A stretch of 35,797 bases of DNA from an uncultured Acetatifactor sp. (GCA_910586835.1 CAJUJU010000043.1:1-35797), one strand, 5' to 3'; shown: positions 23,174 to 31,774, counted from the stretch's first letter. A program made the numbers and translations. Notes: generated by a model not told the origin, from the sequence alone.

Positions 23174-24256
23174 TCACCGGCCCTCCACAACAAATGCCGT
23201 GGGCAGTCTCCACGACGAATTTGCATAATACAGTGTAACGCTGGTCATCTCATATTCCCCGTCATAATACATACAGGAGGAACTTCCCCCATCCAGATTG
23301 GCGGCGTTTACAGCGCCATACTCCATCATGATATTGATCAGATCGGAAGCCGTTGCCCCCAGGTGCCCTGCGGCCCCCCGCCCGTCCGTCACCAGCAGAA
23401 GCACTGACCCGTCGGCCCGCTGTCCGATGGCGGTTCTGGGATTTGCCCCGCTGCCCTGGCCGTTGAGCTCCCTGGCTACGCCGTTGATCACCAGCGGCGT
23501 AAAATGGTTGTTGGCATCGCTGGTCTCATCCTGGAAGGAAACCGCGTCCCGGATTTTCCTCTCCGCAATCAGCTCCTTCATTCCCGCCTTTGTCTGGCCC
23601 TCGATATCAATGATCTGCAGAATATTATCCTCGTCAAAGCCGATGAGATACAATCCCTTCCAGCCCTCCGGGGCATTGTACTGAATCTCTCCCTGGGAAA
23701 CCACCACCCCCAGAGGGGAACCTCCCATATTGCCCGTAGACTGGTAAAGCCCGCCGTTTACCCCGCCTGCCGCTCCGCTGCCCGTGACAAGCTCACTGAG
23801 CTGTTTTCCATACTCTCCCCAGGGATAGGTGGTAGCCAGCCTGACCTGAGCAGGATCCTCCACGATCATCAGCTTGGCATAAAAACTTCTGCTGGAAATC
23901 TCAATGATCTCCACGCCGTTTTCGTCGTAATTTGCCACCCGCTCTCCCTGGGTCTCCTCTTTCTGTTCCCGGTCTGTATGATCCACCGAAATCAGACTGG
24001 TATCGATATCCGTATCCATCTGTGCCATGGAGGTTCTGCTGACAATCTCAGTGATCTCTTCCTCGGAGAGGAAAAGAGACGCCACAAATTTCAGCTGTCC
24101 CGATTCCAGAACCGTGGTGACAAACAACTCTCTGGCCGCCTCGGAGGGGCCGTTGCATATCATATTCAGAGACAGCACCAATGTCACCGCCGCTGCAAGG
24201 ACAGTGACGGCAAACAGCAGCAGAGCTCTCCCCAGAAATCTGCCTATTTTTTTCAC
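23174..24256 (-). CDS. Phosphodiester glycosidase family protein (NAGPA domain), membrane-anchored
   Basis: A 360-residue protein with an N-terminal membrane helix (about 10-32) and a C-terminal NAGPA (phosphodiester alpha-GlcNAcase) domain. The family signatures are GGVNGGLYQ, NPRTAIGQRADGSVLLLVTDGR and NLDGGSSSCMYYDG. In mammals the domain removes GlcNAc from phosphate-linked mannose; in bacteria the family acts on wall-polymer phosphodiesters, for instance teichoic-acid-like linkages. The start is GTG at 24256, with GGGGAG eight bases upstream and no nearby ATG. It lies 33 bases after the GT2-GtrA gene and one base before the next ATG. Surface-polymer modification or trimming is the likely job. 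Confidence 0.85.
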   Translation of the reverse strand: MKKIGRFLGRALLLFAVTVLAAAVTLVLSLNMICNGPSEAARELFVTTVLESGQLKFVASLFLSEEEITEIVSRTSMAQMDTDIDTSLISVDHTDREQKEETQGERVANYDENGVEIIEISSRSFYAKLMIVEDPAQVRLATTYPWGEYGKQLSELVTGSGAAGGVNGGLYQSTGNMGGSPLGVVVSQGEIQYNAPEGWKGLYLIGFDEDNILQIIDIEGQTKAGMKELIAERKIRDAVSFQDETSDANNHFTPLVINGVARELNGQGSGANPRTAIGQRADGSVLLLVTDGRGAAGHLGATASDLINIMMEYGAVNAANLDGGSSSCMYYDGEYEMTSVTLYYANSSWRLPTAFVVEGR

Positions 24257-24289
24257 AATTTTTTCTCCCCTTATATCAGACTATATCCC

Positions 24290-25345
24290 TCAGTCCCGAA
24301 AAACCCAGTGCTTCTGAATCTGGTAGCTGACAAAAAACAAAGCTACGTCCACCGGAATCTTCAGGAAGATCTCCCCCAATGCGGCAGCCGCAAAAAGCTC
24401 ACTGAAAAGCCACACCAGCAGCCAGGAGGTTCCCAGCTGACAGACACAGAGCAGGTAATACCGGAACACAGCCCGCTTCACCGGAACATCCGAATGAAAC
24501 ACCGCTTTTTTGTTCAGCAGAAAATTCAGCAGTGAAGAAAGAATTCTCGCCGCCAGCGTCGCTGTAAAAATTCTTGCTTCCCGGCTCATCAGCCCGCCTA
24601 TGACAAGCACCACGCCGCTGTACACCAGAAAATCGGCCAGTGAAGAAATCAGTGAGCTGAGCATATATTTCAGGATCTTTCTGTAAATCAGCACCGAATC
24701 ACGCAGCGGATGAAAATGACTGGTCTCATTCTCGTTGATATAGACCGTTTCGATCTTTACCTCCGTAAACGGTATCTTCTTCCGCTGCATGACCAGAAGC
24801 ATCTCCGTCTCGTACTCAAAACGTTCTCCCTGTACTTCCGTCATGATCTCCAGATATTTTTGCGGTATGGCCCGAAGCCCCGTCTGGGTATCGCTGATCT
24901 TCATGCCGCAGGCCAGCTTGAACACCCCGCTTGTGATCCGATTCCCCGTCCGGCTCTTCCACGGTACATCCTGCTGTGAAAAATCTCTCACTCCAAGAAT
25001 GATCTGCTCCCCCAGCTCGATCATCTTCTTCGCACATGCCAGAATGTCCGTCGGTGTGTGCTGATTGTCGCCGTCTGCCGTTACGACTCCGCAGCTGTCC
25101 TGTCTGTTTTGCAGACAATACTCAAACGCCGTCTTCAGAGCTCGTCCCTTTCCCATGTTCACCTCATGCCGAAGCACGGTGACACCGTTTTTCCCGGACA
25201 GCTCTTCAAACGGTTTCTCATGCGCGGCATCGCTGCCGTCATTTACAACGATGATATCGTCAAACCCAACGGCGGCAAGCCCCTCCACCGTCCGGAGCAG
25301 CTTATCGTCCGGATTGAGCGACGGTATAATCACGGAAACCCTCAT
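24290..25345 (-). CDS. GT2 glycosyltransferase fused to a GtrA membrane domain
   Basis: A 351-residue fusion. Residues 1 to about 220 are a DPM1-like family 2 glycosyltransferase: VSVIIPSLNPDD, IIVVNDGSD and the metal-binding DGD at 91-93 (TADGDNQH). Residues about 230-350 contain four membrane helices of the GtrA/DPMS type, ending YQIQKHWVFRD. Such fusions commonly make or flip polyprenyl-phosphate sugars for surface glycan decoration. The start has GGGGAG six bases upstream. It is the first gene of the three-gene envelope unit. A hairpin at 25386-25413 separates it from cheR, and I could not find a good promoter. Confidence 0.88.
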   Translation of the reverse strand: MRVSVIIPSLNPDDKLLRTVEGLAAVGFDDIIVVNDGSDAAHEKPFEELSGKNGVTVLRHEVNMGKGRALKTAFEYCLQNRQDSCGVVTADGDNQHTPTDILACAKKMIELGEQIILGVRDFSQQDVPWKSRTGNRITSGVFKLACGMKISDTQTGLRAIPQKYLEIMTEVQGERFEYETEMLLVMQRKKIPFTEVKIETVYINENETSHFHPLRDSVLIYRKILKYMLSSLISSLADFLVYSGVVLVIGGLMSREARIFTATLAARILSSLLNFLLNKKAVFHSDVPVKRAVFRYYLLCVCQLGTSWLLVWLFSELFAAAALGEIFLKIPVDVALFFVSYQIQKHWVFRD

Positions 25346-25385
25346 ATTTTCTCCCCTCTGCCTTATTTCTCCCCAAACAAAGCTT

Positions 25386-25413
25386 AAGGTGTAAATCCGG
25401 GGATTTACACCTT
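25386..25413. terminator. Perfect 13-bp hairpin between cheR and the glycosyltransferase gene
   Basis: AAGGTGTAAATCC (25386-25398) and GGATTTACACCTT (25401-25413) are exact inverted copies separated by two bases. On the plus strand it ends in TTTT; on the minus strand, the direction of cheR, only TTAAGC follows. It is probably a terminator for cheR, though the U-tract is poor in that direction. Confidence 0.6.
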
Positions 25414-25429
25414 TTATCTTGCAGAAAAT

Positions 25430-26206
25430 CTACGGCTTTTGATAGAAAAACGAATTCTTTCTCTCATATCCTATCTCTTTGTAATTAATGATCTGCTCCG
25501 TGCTTCCGATAAAGAGAACGCCGCCGGAAGCCAGTGTCCTGAAGTATTTCCGGAACACCTCCTCCTTTGCCTCCTCGGTAAAGTAAATCAGCACATTTCT
25601 GCAGACAATCAAATGATAATCCGTGGGATATGTATCCTTTAAAAGATTGTGCTCCTTAAACTCCACCCTTGCCTTGATCTCATCGGAAATCTTGTAGGAG
25701 CCTCCGACCTGTGTGAAATACTTCTTTTTCAGATCGTCGGGCACGGCAAGCACACTCTTACTGGAATAAAGCCCCAGCTTCGCTTTTGCAATCACCTGTT
25801 TGTCAAGGTCAGTAGCAAATATCTTAATGTTATTCAGCGGCAGATGCTTTGACAGCGCCATGACCAGTGAATAGGGCTCGTCTCCGGTGGAACAGGCCGC
25901 GCTCCAGATCTTCAGATTCTTCCCGAACTTTTTAATCAGTTCGGGAATCACCTGCTGATCCATCAGCTTCCACTGCTCCGGATTCCGGTAAAACTCTGAA
26001 ACATTAATGGTGATATAGTTGACAAACTCCTCAAAAAGAGTCTTGTCCGTCCTCAGTCCCTGTACATATTTATCATAGCCTGCTATCTTATGCTTGGAGA
26101 TCAGCGTGTCGATTCGACGCTTCATCTGTTTCTCTTTATAACTGTTCAGGTCAATCGCCGTCAGCGACAAGATCTCCTTTTTAAAATATTCATAATCATA
26201 TGCCAT
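25430..26206 (-). CDS. cheR: CheR-type protein-glutamate methyltransferase
   Basis: A 258-residue SAM-dependent methyltransferase that methylates chemoreceptor glutamates. The N-terminal helical domain (about 1-75) is followed by the catalytic domain: NVSEFYRNPEQW, the SAM site WSAACSTGDEPYSLVM, FATDLDKQVIAKAK and CRNVLIYF. Length is normal. I prefer ATG 26206 (MAYDYEYFKKE) over ATG 26218, since AGGATGG lies before it; both are possible. No receptor, CheA or CheB gene lies nearby, so it is an orphan here and might serve a chemosensory or signalling system located elsewhere. Confidence 0.9.
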   Translation of the reverse strand: MAYDYEYFKKEILSLTAIDLNSYKEKQMKRRIDTLISKHKIAGYDKYVQGLRTDKTLFEEFVNYITINVSEFYRNPEQWKLMDQQVIPELIKKFGKNLKIWSAACSTGDEPYSLVMALSKHLPLNNIKIFATDLDKQVIAKAKLGLYSSKSVLAVPDDLKKKYFTQVGGSYKISDEIKARVEFKEHNLLKDTYPTDYHLIVCRNVLIYFTEEAKEEVFRKYFRTLASGGVLFIGSTEQIINYKEIGYERKNSFFYQKP

Positions 26207-26262
26207 CACGAACACCATCCTGACTTTACTTTATTCTATATTTTACAAAGGAAAGCCGCAGC

Positions 26263-27381
26263 TTATTCCTGAGCGGCAATCATTGCATCGATATCCACGG
26301 AAACCTCGTCCGCATCCTCCTCACGTCCTGCCGCAAACATCTCCTTGATGCTCAGGGAGATCTTTCTGTCCGCCTCGTTAAAGTCAACCACCTTTGCGGT
26401 GACCTCCTCGCCGGTCTTCAGTACGTCGGAGGGCTTCTCCACATGCTCCTTGGAAATCTGGGAAACATGAAGCAGTGCATCCACGCCGGGCTCCAGCTCT
26501 ATGAACGCGCCGAAGTCGGTCATTCTGGCCACTCTTCCGGTGACAACGCTTCCCACCGCATACTTGTCCGCCGCATCCTTCCAGGGATTTGCATCGTCAA
26601 ACTTCAGGGAAAGTGCAATCTTGCTTCCGTTGATCTCCTTGATGAGAACCTTCAGCTGATCGCCCACATGGAACACCTTCTTGGGATGCTCCACGCGTCC
26701 CCAGGACATTTCAGAGATATGAAGCAGGCCGTCGGCTCCGCCCAGATCCACGAACGCGCCGAAATCAGTCACATTCTTCACGACACCCTCCACGATATCT
26801 CCCTCGTGGATTCTCTCGAACAGCTCTCTCTGAAGCTCTTCCTTCCTGGCGATGATAAGCTGTCTGCGGTCTCCGATATATCTTCTTCTCTTGGGATTGT
26901 ACTCGCTGATCACAAACTCGATTTCCTGTCCCGCATATTTGTTCAGATCCCTCTCATAGGTATCGGACACAAGACTTGCGGGAATAAAGATCCTCACCTC
27001 GTCCACCACGACGCTGAGGCCGCCCTCCAGCACCTGGGTCACGCTGGCCTTGAGAACCTCCCTGCTGTTATATGCCTCCTCGATCCTTCTGTTGCCTCTG
27101 TCGGCAGCCAGTCTCTTGTAGGTCAGCACCACCTGACCCTCTCCGTCGTTTACCTTCAGGACTTTTACCTCCATGGTATCGCCGGGCTTCACCGCTGCCT
27201 GCAGGTCAACGCTGGAATCATTGGTGTACTCACTCTTTGTAAGAATACCATCTGACTTGTATCCGATATTCAAAACGATTTCATCCGTCTTGACATCGAT
27301 CACTGTACCCTCGACTACCTCTCCTGAATGTATTGTCTTAATTGAATCTTCCAACATTTGTTCAAAAGTTAATTCTGACAT
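26263..27381 (-). CDS. rpsA: 30S ribosomal protein S1 (four S1 domains)
   Basis: A 372-residue RNA-binding protein with four OB-fold S1 domains, at about 18-92, 105-172, 190-260 and 277-347. The last two carry the strongest signatures (GVVKNVTDFGAFVDLGGADGLLHISEMSWGR and GRVARMTDFGAFIELEPGVDALLHVSQIS). This is the short Gram-positive form rather than the six-domain proteobacterial S1. ATG 27381 has GAGGAGG nine bases upstream, inside the end of ispH, with which it overlaps by 20 bases in another frame. In several Clostridia ispH and this gene are annotated as one fused protein; here they are separate. Confidence 0.92.
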   Translation of the reverse strand: MSELTFEQMLEDSIKTIHSGEVVEGTVIDVKTDEIVLNIGYKSDGILTKSEYTNDSSVDLQAAVKPGDTMEVKVLKVNDGEGQVVLTYKRLAADRGNRRIEEAYNSREVLKASVTQVLEGGLSVVVDEVRIFIPASLVSDTYERDLNKYAGQEIEFVISEYNPKRRRYIGDRRQLIIARKEELQRELFERIHEGDIVEGVVKNVTDFGAFVDLGGADGLLHISEMSWGRVEHPKKVFHVGDQLKVLIKEINGSKIALSLKFDDANPWKDAADKYAVGSVVTGRVARMTDFGAFIELEPGVDALLHVSQISKEHVEKPSDVLKTGEEVTAKVVDFNEADRKISLSIKEMFAAGREEDADEVSVDIDAMIAAQE

Positions 27382-28228
27382 AATTTTGAACCTCCTCGAT
27401 TAATTTATTTGGGGTGGAAGCCCCCGCTGTAATACCCACCAGGCGGACAGCTTTAGGCAGTTCTAAATGCAAGTCATCCAGTGTCTGTATAAAATAGGTG
27501 TTTGCACATTCTCCCCTGCAGATTTCATAGAGCTTTCTTGTATTGGAGCTGTGCTTTCCTCCTATCACGATCATCACATCGGCCCTGGCTGCAAGAGCCC
27601 TTGCCGACTGCTGGCGCTCCTTTGTCGCGCTGCATATAGTATTCACAACACTAACATTGTAACCTTTTTCTTGAAAAATTTCAACTATATAATGAAATTT
27701 ATTGTAGTTAAATGTCGTTTGAGACACGACAAAGAGGCTGTCTCCCTCTTCAGGAACAAAATTTTCTGCCTCCCCGGGCTCCTCCACCACCGTTGCAGGC
27801 CCCCGGCACATTCCCAGAATCCCCTCCACCTCGGGATGTCCCGGATTTCCCACAATGACGATGTGCTTTCCCTGTGCGCTTTGCTCCCGGACGATCCTGT
27901 GGATCCTCTTCACAAAGGGACAGGTGGCATCCACGCACTCCAGACCCTTCTGTTCCAGAATGCCGTAAATCTCCTCCGGCACCCCGTGGGCTCTTATGAC
28001 CACGGCTGCCTTCTCCTCCCCCTTCCCGGGCGGAAGAGCCAGAAGAGACGCTTTATCCTCCAGAACCTTCACGCCTCTCTTTGCAAGCTCCTGTACCACC
28101 ACTTCATTGTGTACCACAGATCCATAGGTGTATATAGTTTTCCCCTTTTCCAACTGTTCATACACGGTATCCACCGCCCGCCTGACCCCGAAACAGAAGC
28201 CTGCGCATTCGTCCAGTACAATTTCCAT
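27362..28228 (-). CDS. ispH: 4-Hydroxy-3-methylbut-2-enyl diphosphate reductase
   Basis: A 288-residue iron-sulfur enzyme, the last step of the MEP isoprenoid pathway giving IPP and DMAPP. The cluster cysteines lie in CAGFCFGVRRAV (N-terminus), VDATCPFVKRIH and NTICSATKERQ. NPGHPEVEGILG holds the conserved His/Glu region. Length matches stand-alone IspH. Cmk ends three bases before its start and rpsA overlaps its end, so cmk-ispH-rpsA form one tight unit, the usual clostridial arrangement. Confidence 0.95.
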   Translation of the reverse strand: MEIVLDECAGFCFGVRRAVDTVYEQLEKGKTIYTYGSVVHNEVVVQELAKRGVKVLEDKASLLALPPGKGEEKAAVVIRAHGVPEEIYGILEQKGLECVDATCPFVKRIHRIVREQSAQGKHIVIVGNPGHPEVEGILGMCRGPATVVEEPGEAENFVPEEGDSLFVVSQTTFNYNKFHYIVEIFQEKGYNVSVVNTICSATKERQQSARALAARADVMIVIGGKHSSNTRKLYEICRGECANTYFIQTLDDLHLELPKAVRLVGITAGASTPNKLIEEVQNYVRINF

Positions 28229-28230
28229 GC

Positions 28231-28896
28231 CTATGCTCCCTGTCCGCAGATCCGGACAATCCTTTCAATGACCTCCTCCGGCGTCATATCCGAGGTGTCA
28301 ACCAGCACCGCATCCTCCGCCTGCCGCAGCGGAGATGTCTCCCGGTGCATGTCCATGTAATCCCGCTTTTCGATATCCGCCCGGATCTGCTCCAGGTCGC
28401 ATTCCTCTCCCCTGGCACAAAGCTCCGCATAACGGCGCTTTGCCCGCACAAGACTGTCCGCCGTGAGATAGATCTTGGTCTGAGCGCCGGGAAGCACACA
28501 GGTTCCGATGTCTCTGCCGTCCATAATACAGTCGCTTCCGGCGGCAAGCCTGCGCTGCAGCTCCACCAGTTTTGCCCGCACCTGCGGAATGGGGCTGATG
28601 GAGGACGCCATCCCGCCCACTTCCTCCGTGCGCAGAAATCCGTTTACGTTCTCCCCGTTTAACACCACCACCTGCTCGCCGCCCTCATAACGTATGGTAA
28701 TATCGGCTCCGCCGCAGGTCTCGATCACCTTTTTTGTGTCCGCCGGATCCACCCCGCAGCGGATCACATACAGCGCAAGGGCGCGGTACATGGCCCCCGT
28801 ATCCACATAAATCAGATTCATTCTCTTTGCCACGGCTCTGGCGATGGTGCTTTTTCCCGCTCCCGCAGGACCGTCAACCGCAATATTATAGCTCAT
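28231..28896 (-). CDS. cmk: Cytidylate kinase
   Basis: A 221-residue NMP kinase phosphorylating CMP and dCMP with ATP. MSYNIAVDGPAGAGKST starts with the P-loop (8-16). YVDTGAMYRALALY and MDGRDIGTCVLP are cytidylate kinase signatures for CMP binding. ATG 28896 is chosen because GGGAGG lies seven bases upstream and it yields the normal length; the frame is open to 28938. It ends two bases before ispH starts and follows the flavoprotein gene by 57 bases. Confidence 0.95.
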   Translation of the reverse strand: MSYNIAVDGPAGAGKSTIARAVAKRMNLIYVDTGAMYRALALYVIRCGVDPADTKKVIETCGGADITIRYEGGEQVVVLNGENVNGFLRTEEVGGMASSISPIPQVRAKLVELQRRLAAGSDCIMDGRDIGTCVLPGAQTKIYLTADSLVRAKRRYAELCARGEECDLEQIRADIEKRDYMDMHRETSPLRQAEDAVLVDTSDMTPEEVIERIVRICGQGA

Positions 28897-28953
28897 TCCA
28901 ACCTCCCTGATTCCGCTTTGCAGAACCCCAAATTCCAAAGGGAACTCTCCCTC

Positions 28954-30180
28954 TTATTCTTTCCCCGCCGCGCTGCCGGCGAGATGCCCAGTGGACCAGG
29001 CGATCTGAAGATTAAAGCCCCCCGTCAGCGCATCCAGATCCAGCACCTCCCCGGCAAAGTAAAGTCCCTTTACCTTCCTGGATTCCATGGTGGAGGGATT
29101 CACGTCCTTCACCGATATGCCGCCTCTGGTGACGATGGCCTCCTCGAATCCTCCGGTGCCCGTCACGGTCAGGGGCAATTTTTTGATCCGCTCTGCAAAG
29201 CCTCTTCTCTCCTGCCTTGTGATCTCGTTCACCTTTTTTTCCGCCGCTATCCCGGAAAGCTCCGTCATCACAGGGATCAGCTTCGCGGGAAACAGATTGC
29301 CCAGGGCATTTTTGAACTGACGGTTCTTCGCCTCCTCAAAGTCCCGCAGCAGACGCTTATCCAGCTGCTCCAGGGATATGGCGGGTTTCAGGTCGATGAA
29401 CACCTGAGTCTCCCTGCCCGGCACATAATAGCTGCTGGCCGTGAGCACCAGGGGGCCACTGATGCCGAAGTGGGTAAACAGCATCTCCCCAAAGCCTTCA
29501 TAAACCGTCCTGCCCCCGCAGTCAAGCCGCAGGGACACATTCTTGAGGGACAGCCCCATCAGCCTGCGGCACCACTCCTCCGCAGCCCGAAAAGATACCA
29601 GCACAGGCCGAAGCTTTGTTACCGCATGTCCTGTCCTGCCGGCGAAATCATACCCGTCCCCCGTGGAACCCGTGGACGGATAGGACATTCCTCCCGTACA
29701 GACGATCACGCTGTCCGCCCCGAGCAGTTCCCCGTCCTGCAGCAGGACTCCCTCTATTCTGCCATCTTTTGTCCGAAGCTCTTTTCCAGCCGTCCCCAGA
29801 CGAACCTCCACGCCAAGCCTTCCCAGCTCCCGCTGAAAGGCGGCGATCACATCGGAGGAATGATCCGACACAGGAAAGACTCTCTCTCCCCGCTCCGTCT
29901 TCAGCGGACAGCGCGCCTGCTCCAGAAAGCTCATCACCGCCCTGTTGTCAAAGCCGTAAAAGGCGCTGTAGAGAAACTTTCCGTTGGTACACACATTCTC
30001 AAAAAAAGACGCTCCGTCCCCGGCATTGGTCACATTGCATCTCCCCTTGCCGGTGATAAAAAGCTTCTTCCCCAGTTTTTCGTTCTTCTCGATCAGGCAA
30101 ACACTGTTTCCGTTTTCCGACGCAGCCACCGCGGCCATCATTCCCGCCGCGCCGCCGCCTATCACTATGACACGCTTCAT
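28954..30180 (-). CDS. BaiN/YhiN (HI0933) family FAD-dependent oxidoreductase
   Basis: A 408-residue flavoprotein. MKRVIVIGGGAAGMMAAVAAS is the dinucleotide-binding motif, and GKKLFITGKGRCNVTN is the HI0933-family signature. The C-terminus GVSVKDV...GLYFAGEVLDLDALTGGFNLQIAWSTG closes the FAD site. In bile-acid-converting gut clostridia BaiN of this family reduces a steroid double bond. Many homologues have other or unknown substrates and no bai genes lie nearby, so no bile-acid role is claimed. ATG 30180 has GGGAG seven bases upstream. It sits in the conserved yhiN-cmk-ispH-rpsA order. Confidence 0.88.
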   Translation of the reverse strand: MKRVIVIGGGAAGMMAAVAASENGNSVCLIEKNEKLGKKLFITGKGRCNVTNAGDGASFFENVCTNGKFLYSAFYGFDNRAVMSFLEQARCPLKTERGERVFPVSDHSSDVIAAFQRELGRLGVEVRLGTAGKELRTKDGRIEGVLLQDGELLGADSVIVCTGGMSYPSTGSTGDGYDFAGRTGHAVTKLRPVLVSFRAAEEWCRRLMGLSLKNVSLRLDCGGRTVYEGFGEMLFTHFGISGPLVLTASSYYVPGRETQVFIDLKPAISLEQLDKRLLRDFEEAKNRQFKNALGNLFPAKLIPVMTELSGIAAEKKVNEITRQERRGFAERIKKLPLTVTGTGGFEEAIVTRGGISVKDVNPSTMESRKVKGLYFAGEVLDLDALTGGFNLQIAWSTGHLAGSAAGKE

Positions 30181-30194
30181 GTCCGCTCCCGTCT

Positions 30195-30224
30195 GCCCGT
30201 CACACGGGCACGGCCTGTCAGGCC
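30195..30224 (-). other. Two small hairpins in the leader of the flavoprotein gene
   Basis: GCCCGT/ACGGGC (30195-30209, CAC loop) and GGCCTG/CAGGCC (30212-30224, one-base loop) fill nearly all of the 50 bases between the RpiR stop and the flavoprotein start. The first ends a few bases before the ribosome-binding site. No U-tract follows, so these are not classical terminators. Confidence 0.5.
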
Positions 30225-30230
30225 TCAAAA

Positions 30231-31172
30231 TTACTGCCGGAGATCTTCGGTATCCTGCCCTCTTCGCAGGGAATAGTCCAGTATGGGTTCATCATCAATG
30301 AAATTGATTTCATCGTTCAGATATACCTGATAATTATTCCAGGTCTCCTCCAACATCTCCAGATTGTGCTTTACTTCCCGGGGGCACCGCAGGCACAGCG
30401 CCACCACGAGGGCATTGATGACGCTTAAGGGCGCCACCAGGGAATCCACGATGGAAACCATGTCGCTCCTGGCCAAAAGATGACATGCGGAGTAGAGATT
30501 CATGGGAGAATTGGCAGAGTCCGTCACGGCGATCACCTTTGCATTTCTGTCGCTGGCAAACTCCATGGCCTTCAGAGTCCGCATGGAATACCTGGGAAAG
30601 CTGATACCGATAAAACAATCCCTGTGGCCAATGCGGATCATCTGCTCAAAGGTCTCGCTGACGCTGGTGGTTTTCAGCAGAATCACGCCGCCCCGGATCA
30701 TATTGAGATAAAAATGTAAAAACTCCGCCAGCGGCTCGTTGCTGCGCAGTCCCATGATATAGATGCATTCCGCCTCCAGGATTGTGCTCACCGCCTGCTC
30801 AAACGCCGCGGGATCCAGATGTTCAATGGTGTGCTGAATCTTCTCGATATCCGACGTCAGCACGGAGGTCAGCACCTCGGACTGAGAGCTTTTGCCGTAT
30901 TTGGCATCCATCTTCTGGATGCTGCTGAGCTTGCTCTTTACACATTCCTCCAGGGCCTTCTGAAACTCCGGATAGCCCTCATACCCGATTCCGGAGGCAA
31001 ACCGCACCACGGTGGACTCGCTGATCCCCAGCGTCTCCCCCAGCTTCGCCGCCGTCATAAATACAGCCTGGTCGTAATGATCTGATATAAAAGCGGCAAT
31101 GGCCTTATGCCCTTTGCTCATCCTGTCGTAACGTCCGGATATCCGGCTCAGAACATCATACTGTTTCTCCAT
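30231..31172 (-). CDS. MurR/RpiR family transcriptional regulator
   Basis: A 313-residue regulator. Residues 1-77 are an RpiR-type helix-turn-helix (AAKLGETLGISESTVVRFASGIGYEGYPEFQKAL). Residues about 125-260 are a SIS sugar-phosphate-binding domain (CIYIMGLRSNEP, DCFIGISFPRYSMRTLKAMEFA, VIAVTDSANSP). Such proteins sense phosphosugars or amino-sugar phosphates. ATG 31172 has GGGAG eight bases upstream. No sugar gene lies next to it, so its target cannot be named. It follows the TetR gene by 38 bases and probably shares its promoter. Confidence 0.9.
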   Translation of the reverse strand: MEKQYDVLSRISGRYDRMSKGHKAIAAFISDHYDQAVFMTAAKLGETLGISESTVVRFASGIGYEGYPEFQKALEECVKSKLSSIQKMDAKYGKSSQSEVLTSVLTSDIEKIQHTIEHLDPAAFEQAVSTILEAECIYIMGLRSNEPLAEFLHFYLNMIRGGVILLKTTSVSETFEQMIRIGHRDCFIGISFPRYSMRTLKAMEFASDRNAKVIAVTDSANSPMNLYSACHLLARSDMVSIVDSLVAPLSVINALVVALCLRCPREVKHNLEMLEETWNNYQVYLNDEINFIDDEPILDYSLRRGQDTEDLRQ

Positions 31173-31210
31173 TCCAACTCCCATTCGACCGCCGCGGTTC
31201 CCCCGTCGGC

Positions 31211-31774
31211 CTACGCGGCCGCCCAGGCACAGGCAAACGCGTCATAAGAACGCTCCAGAAGCTCCAGGGTCTGCACATCCGACAGATCATAGTCCCCCGT
31301 CAGCGTCATGCACGCCGCCCCGTGAATAAAGATCCACATTTTCATAAAGAGATCTCCCGGAGCCGCACACCCGGCCGCCTTGGCCAGATTGATTTCACAG
31401 ACCACATTCCCCGCCGTACCGTTCAGCAGCTCATACATTCCCCTGCTTCCGGGGCCTTCCTTTACAAACAACAGCTCAAACAGGTGTCTCTCTTCCCTTG
31501 CGAACGCAATGTAAGCCATTCCAAGATTGGCAAAGGGCTTATTGCCCCTGCGCGGGTAACGGCTGTAATACTCCTGAAAAAAAGCCGCCGCCCTCTCATA
31601 AACCGCATGCCACAGCTCGTCCATATTCCTGTACACGCGGAAAATAGGCTGCGTGGAGCAGCCTGCCCTGGCTGCCACCTTCCGGGCCGTCACATTCGCA
31701 AAGCCTTCCTCTCTGGTCATGGCAAATGCCGTATCCAGAATCATATCGATTGTTATAATTTCTTTGCGCGCCAT
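31211..31774 (-). CDS. TetR/AcrR family transcriptional regulator
   Basis: A 187-residue repressor. Residues about 8-55 are a TetR DNA-binding domain (ILDTAFAMTREEGFANVTARKVAARAGCSTQPIFRVYRNMDELW). The remaining, mostly helical part is the ligand-binding and dimer domain, which contains MWIFIHGAACM. The start has GGGGGATGG upstream. The palindrome at 31801-31814 overlapping its -10 suggests autorepression. The ligand is unknown. No efflux pump is adjacent; the divergent-regulation layout of classical TetR systems is absent. Confidence 0.9.
   Translation of the reverse strand: MARKEIITIDMILDTAFAMTREEGFANVTARKVAARAGCSTQPIFRVYRNMDELWHAVYERAAAFFQEYYSRYPRRGNKPFANLGMAYIAFAREERHLFELLFVKEGPGSRGMYELLNGTAGNVVCEINLAKAAGCAAPGDLFMKMWIFIHGAACMTLTGDYDLSDVQTLELLERSYDAFACAWAAA

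Noticed and set aside
28954..30180. Bile-acid reductase BaiN
   Set aside because: The family is right, but no bai genes are nearby and many family members have other substrates, so the specific function is not claimed.
28918..30276. A 452-codon plus-strand frame
   Set aside because: It is antisense to the BaiN/YhiN flavoprotein, whose FAD motifs are unmistakable.
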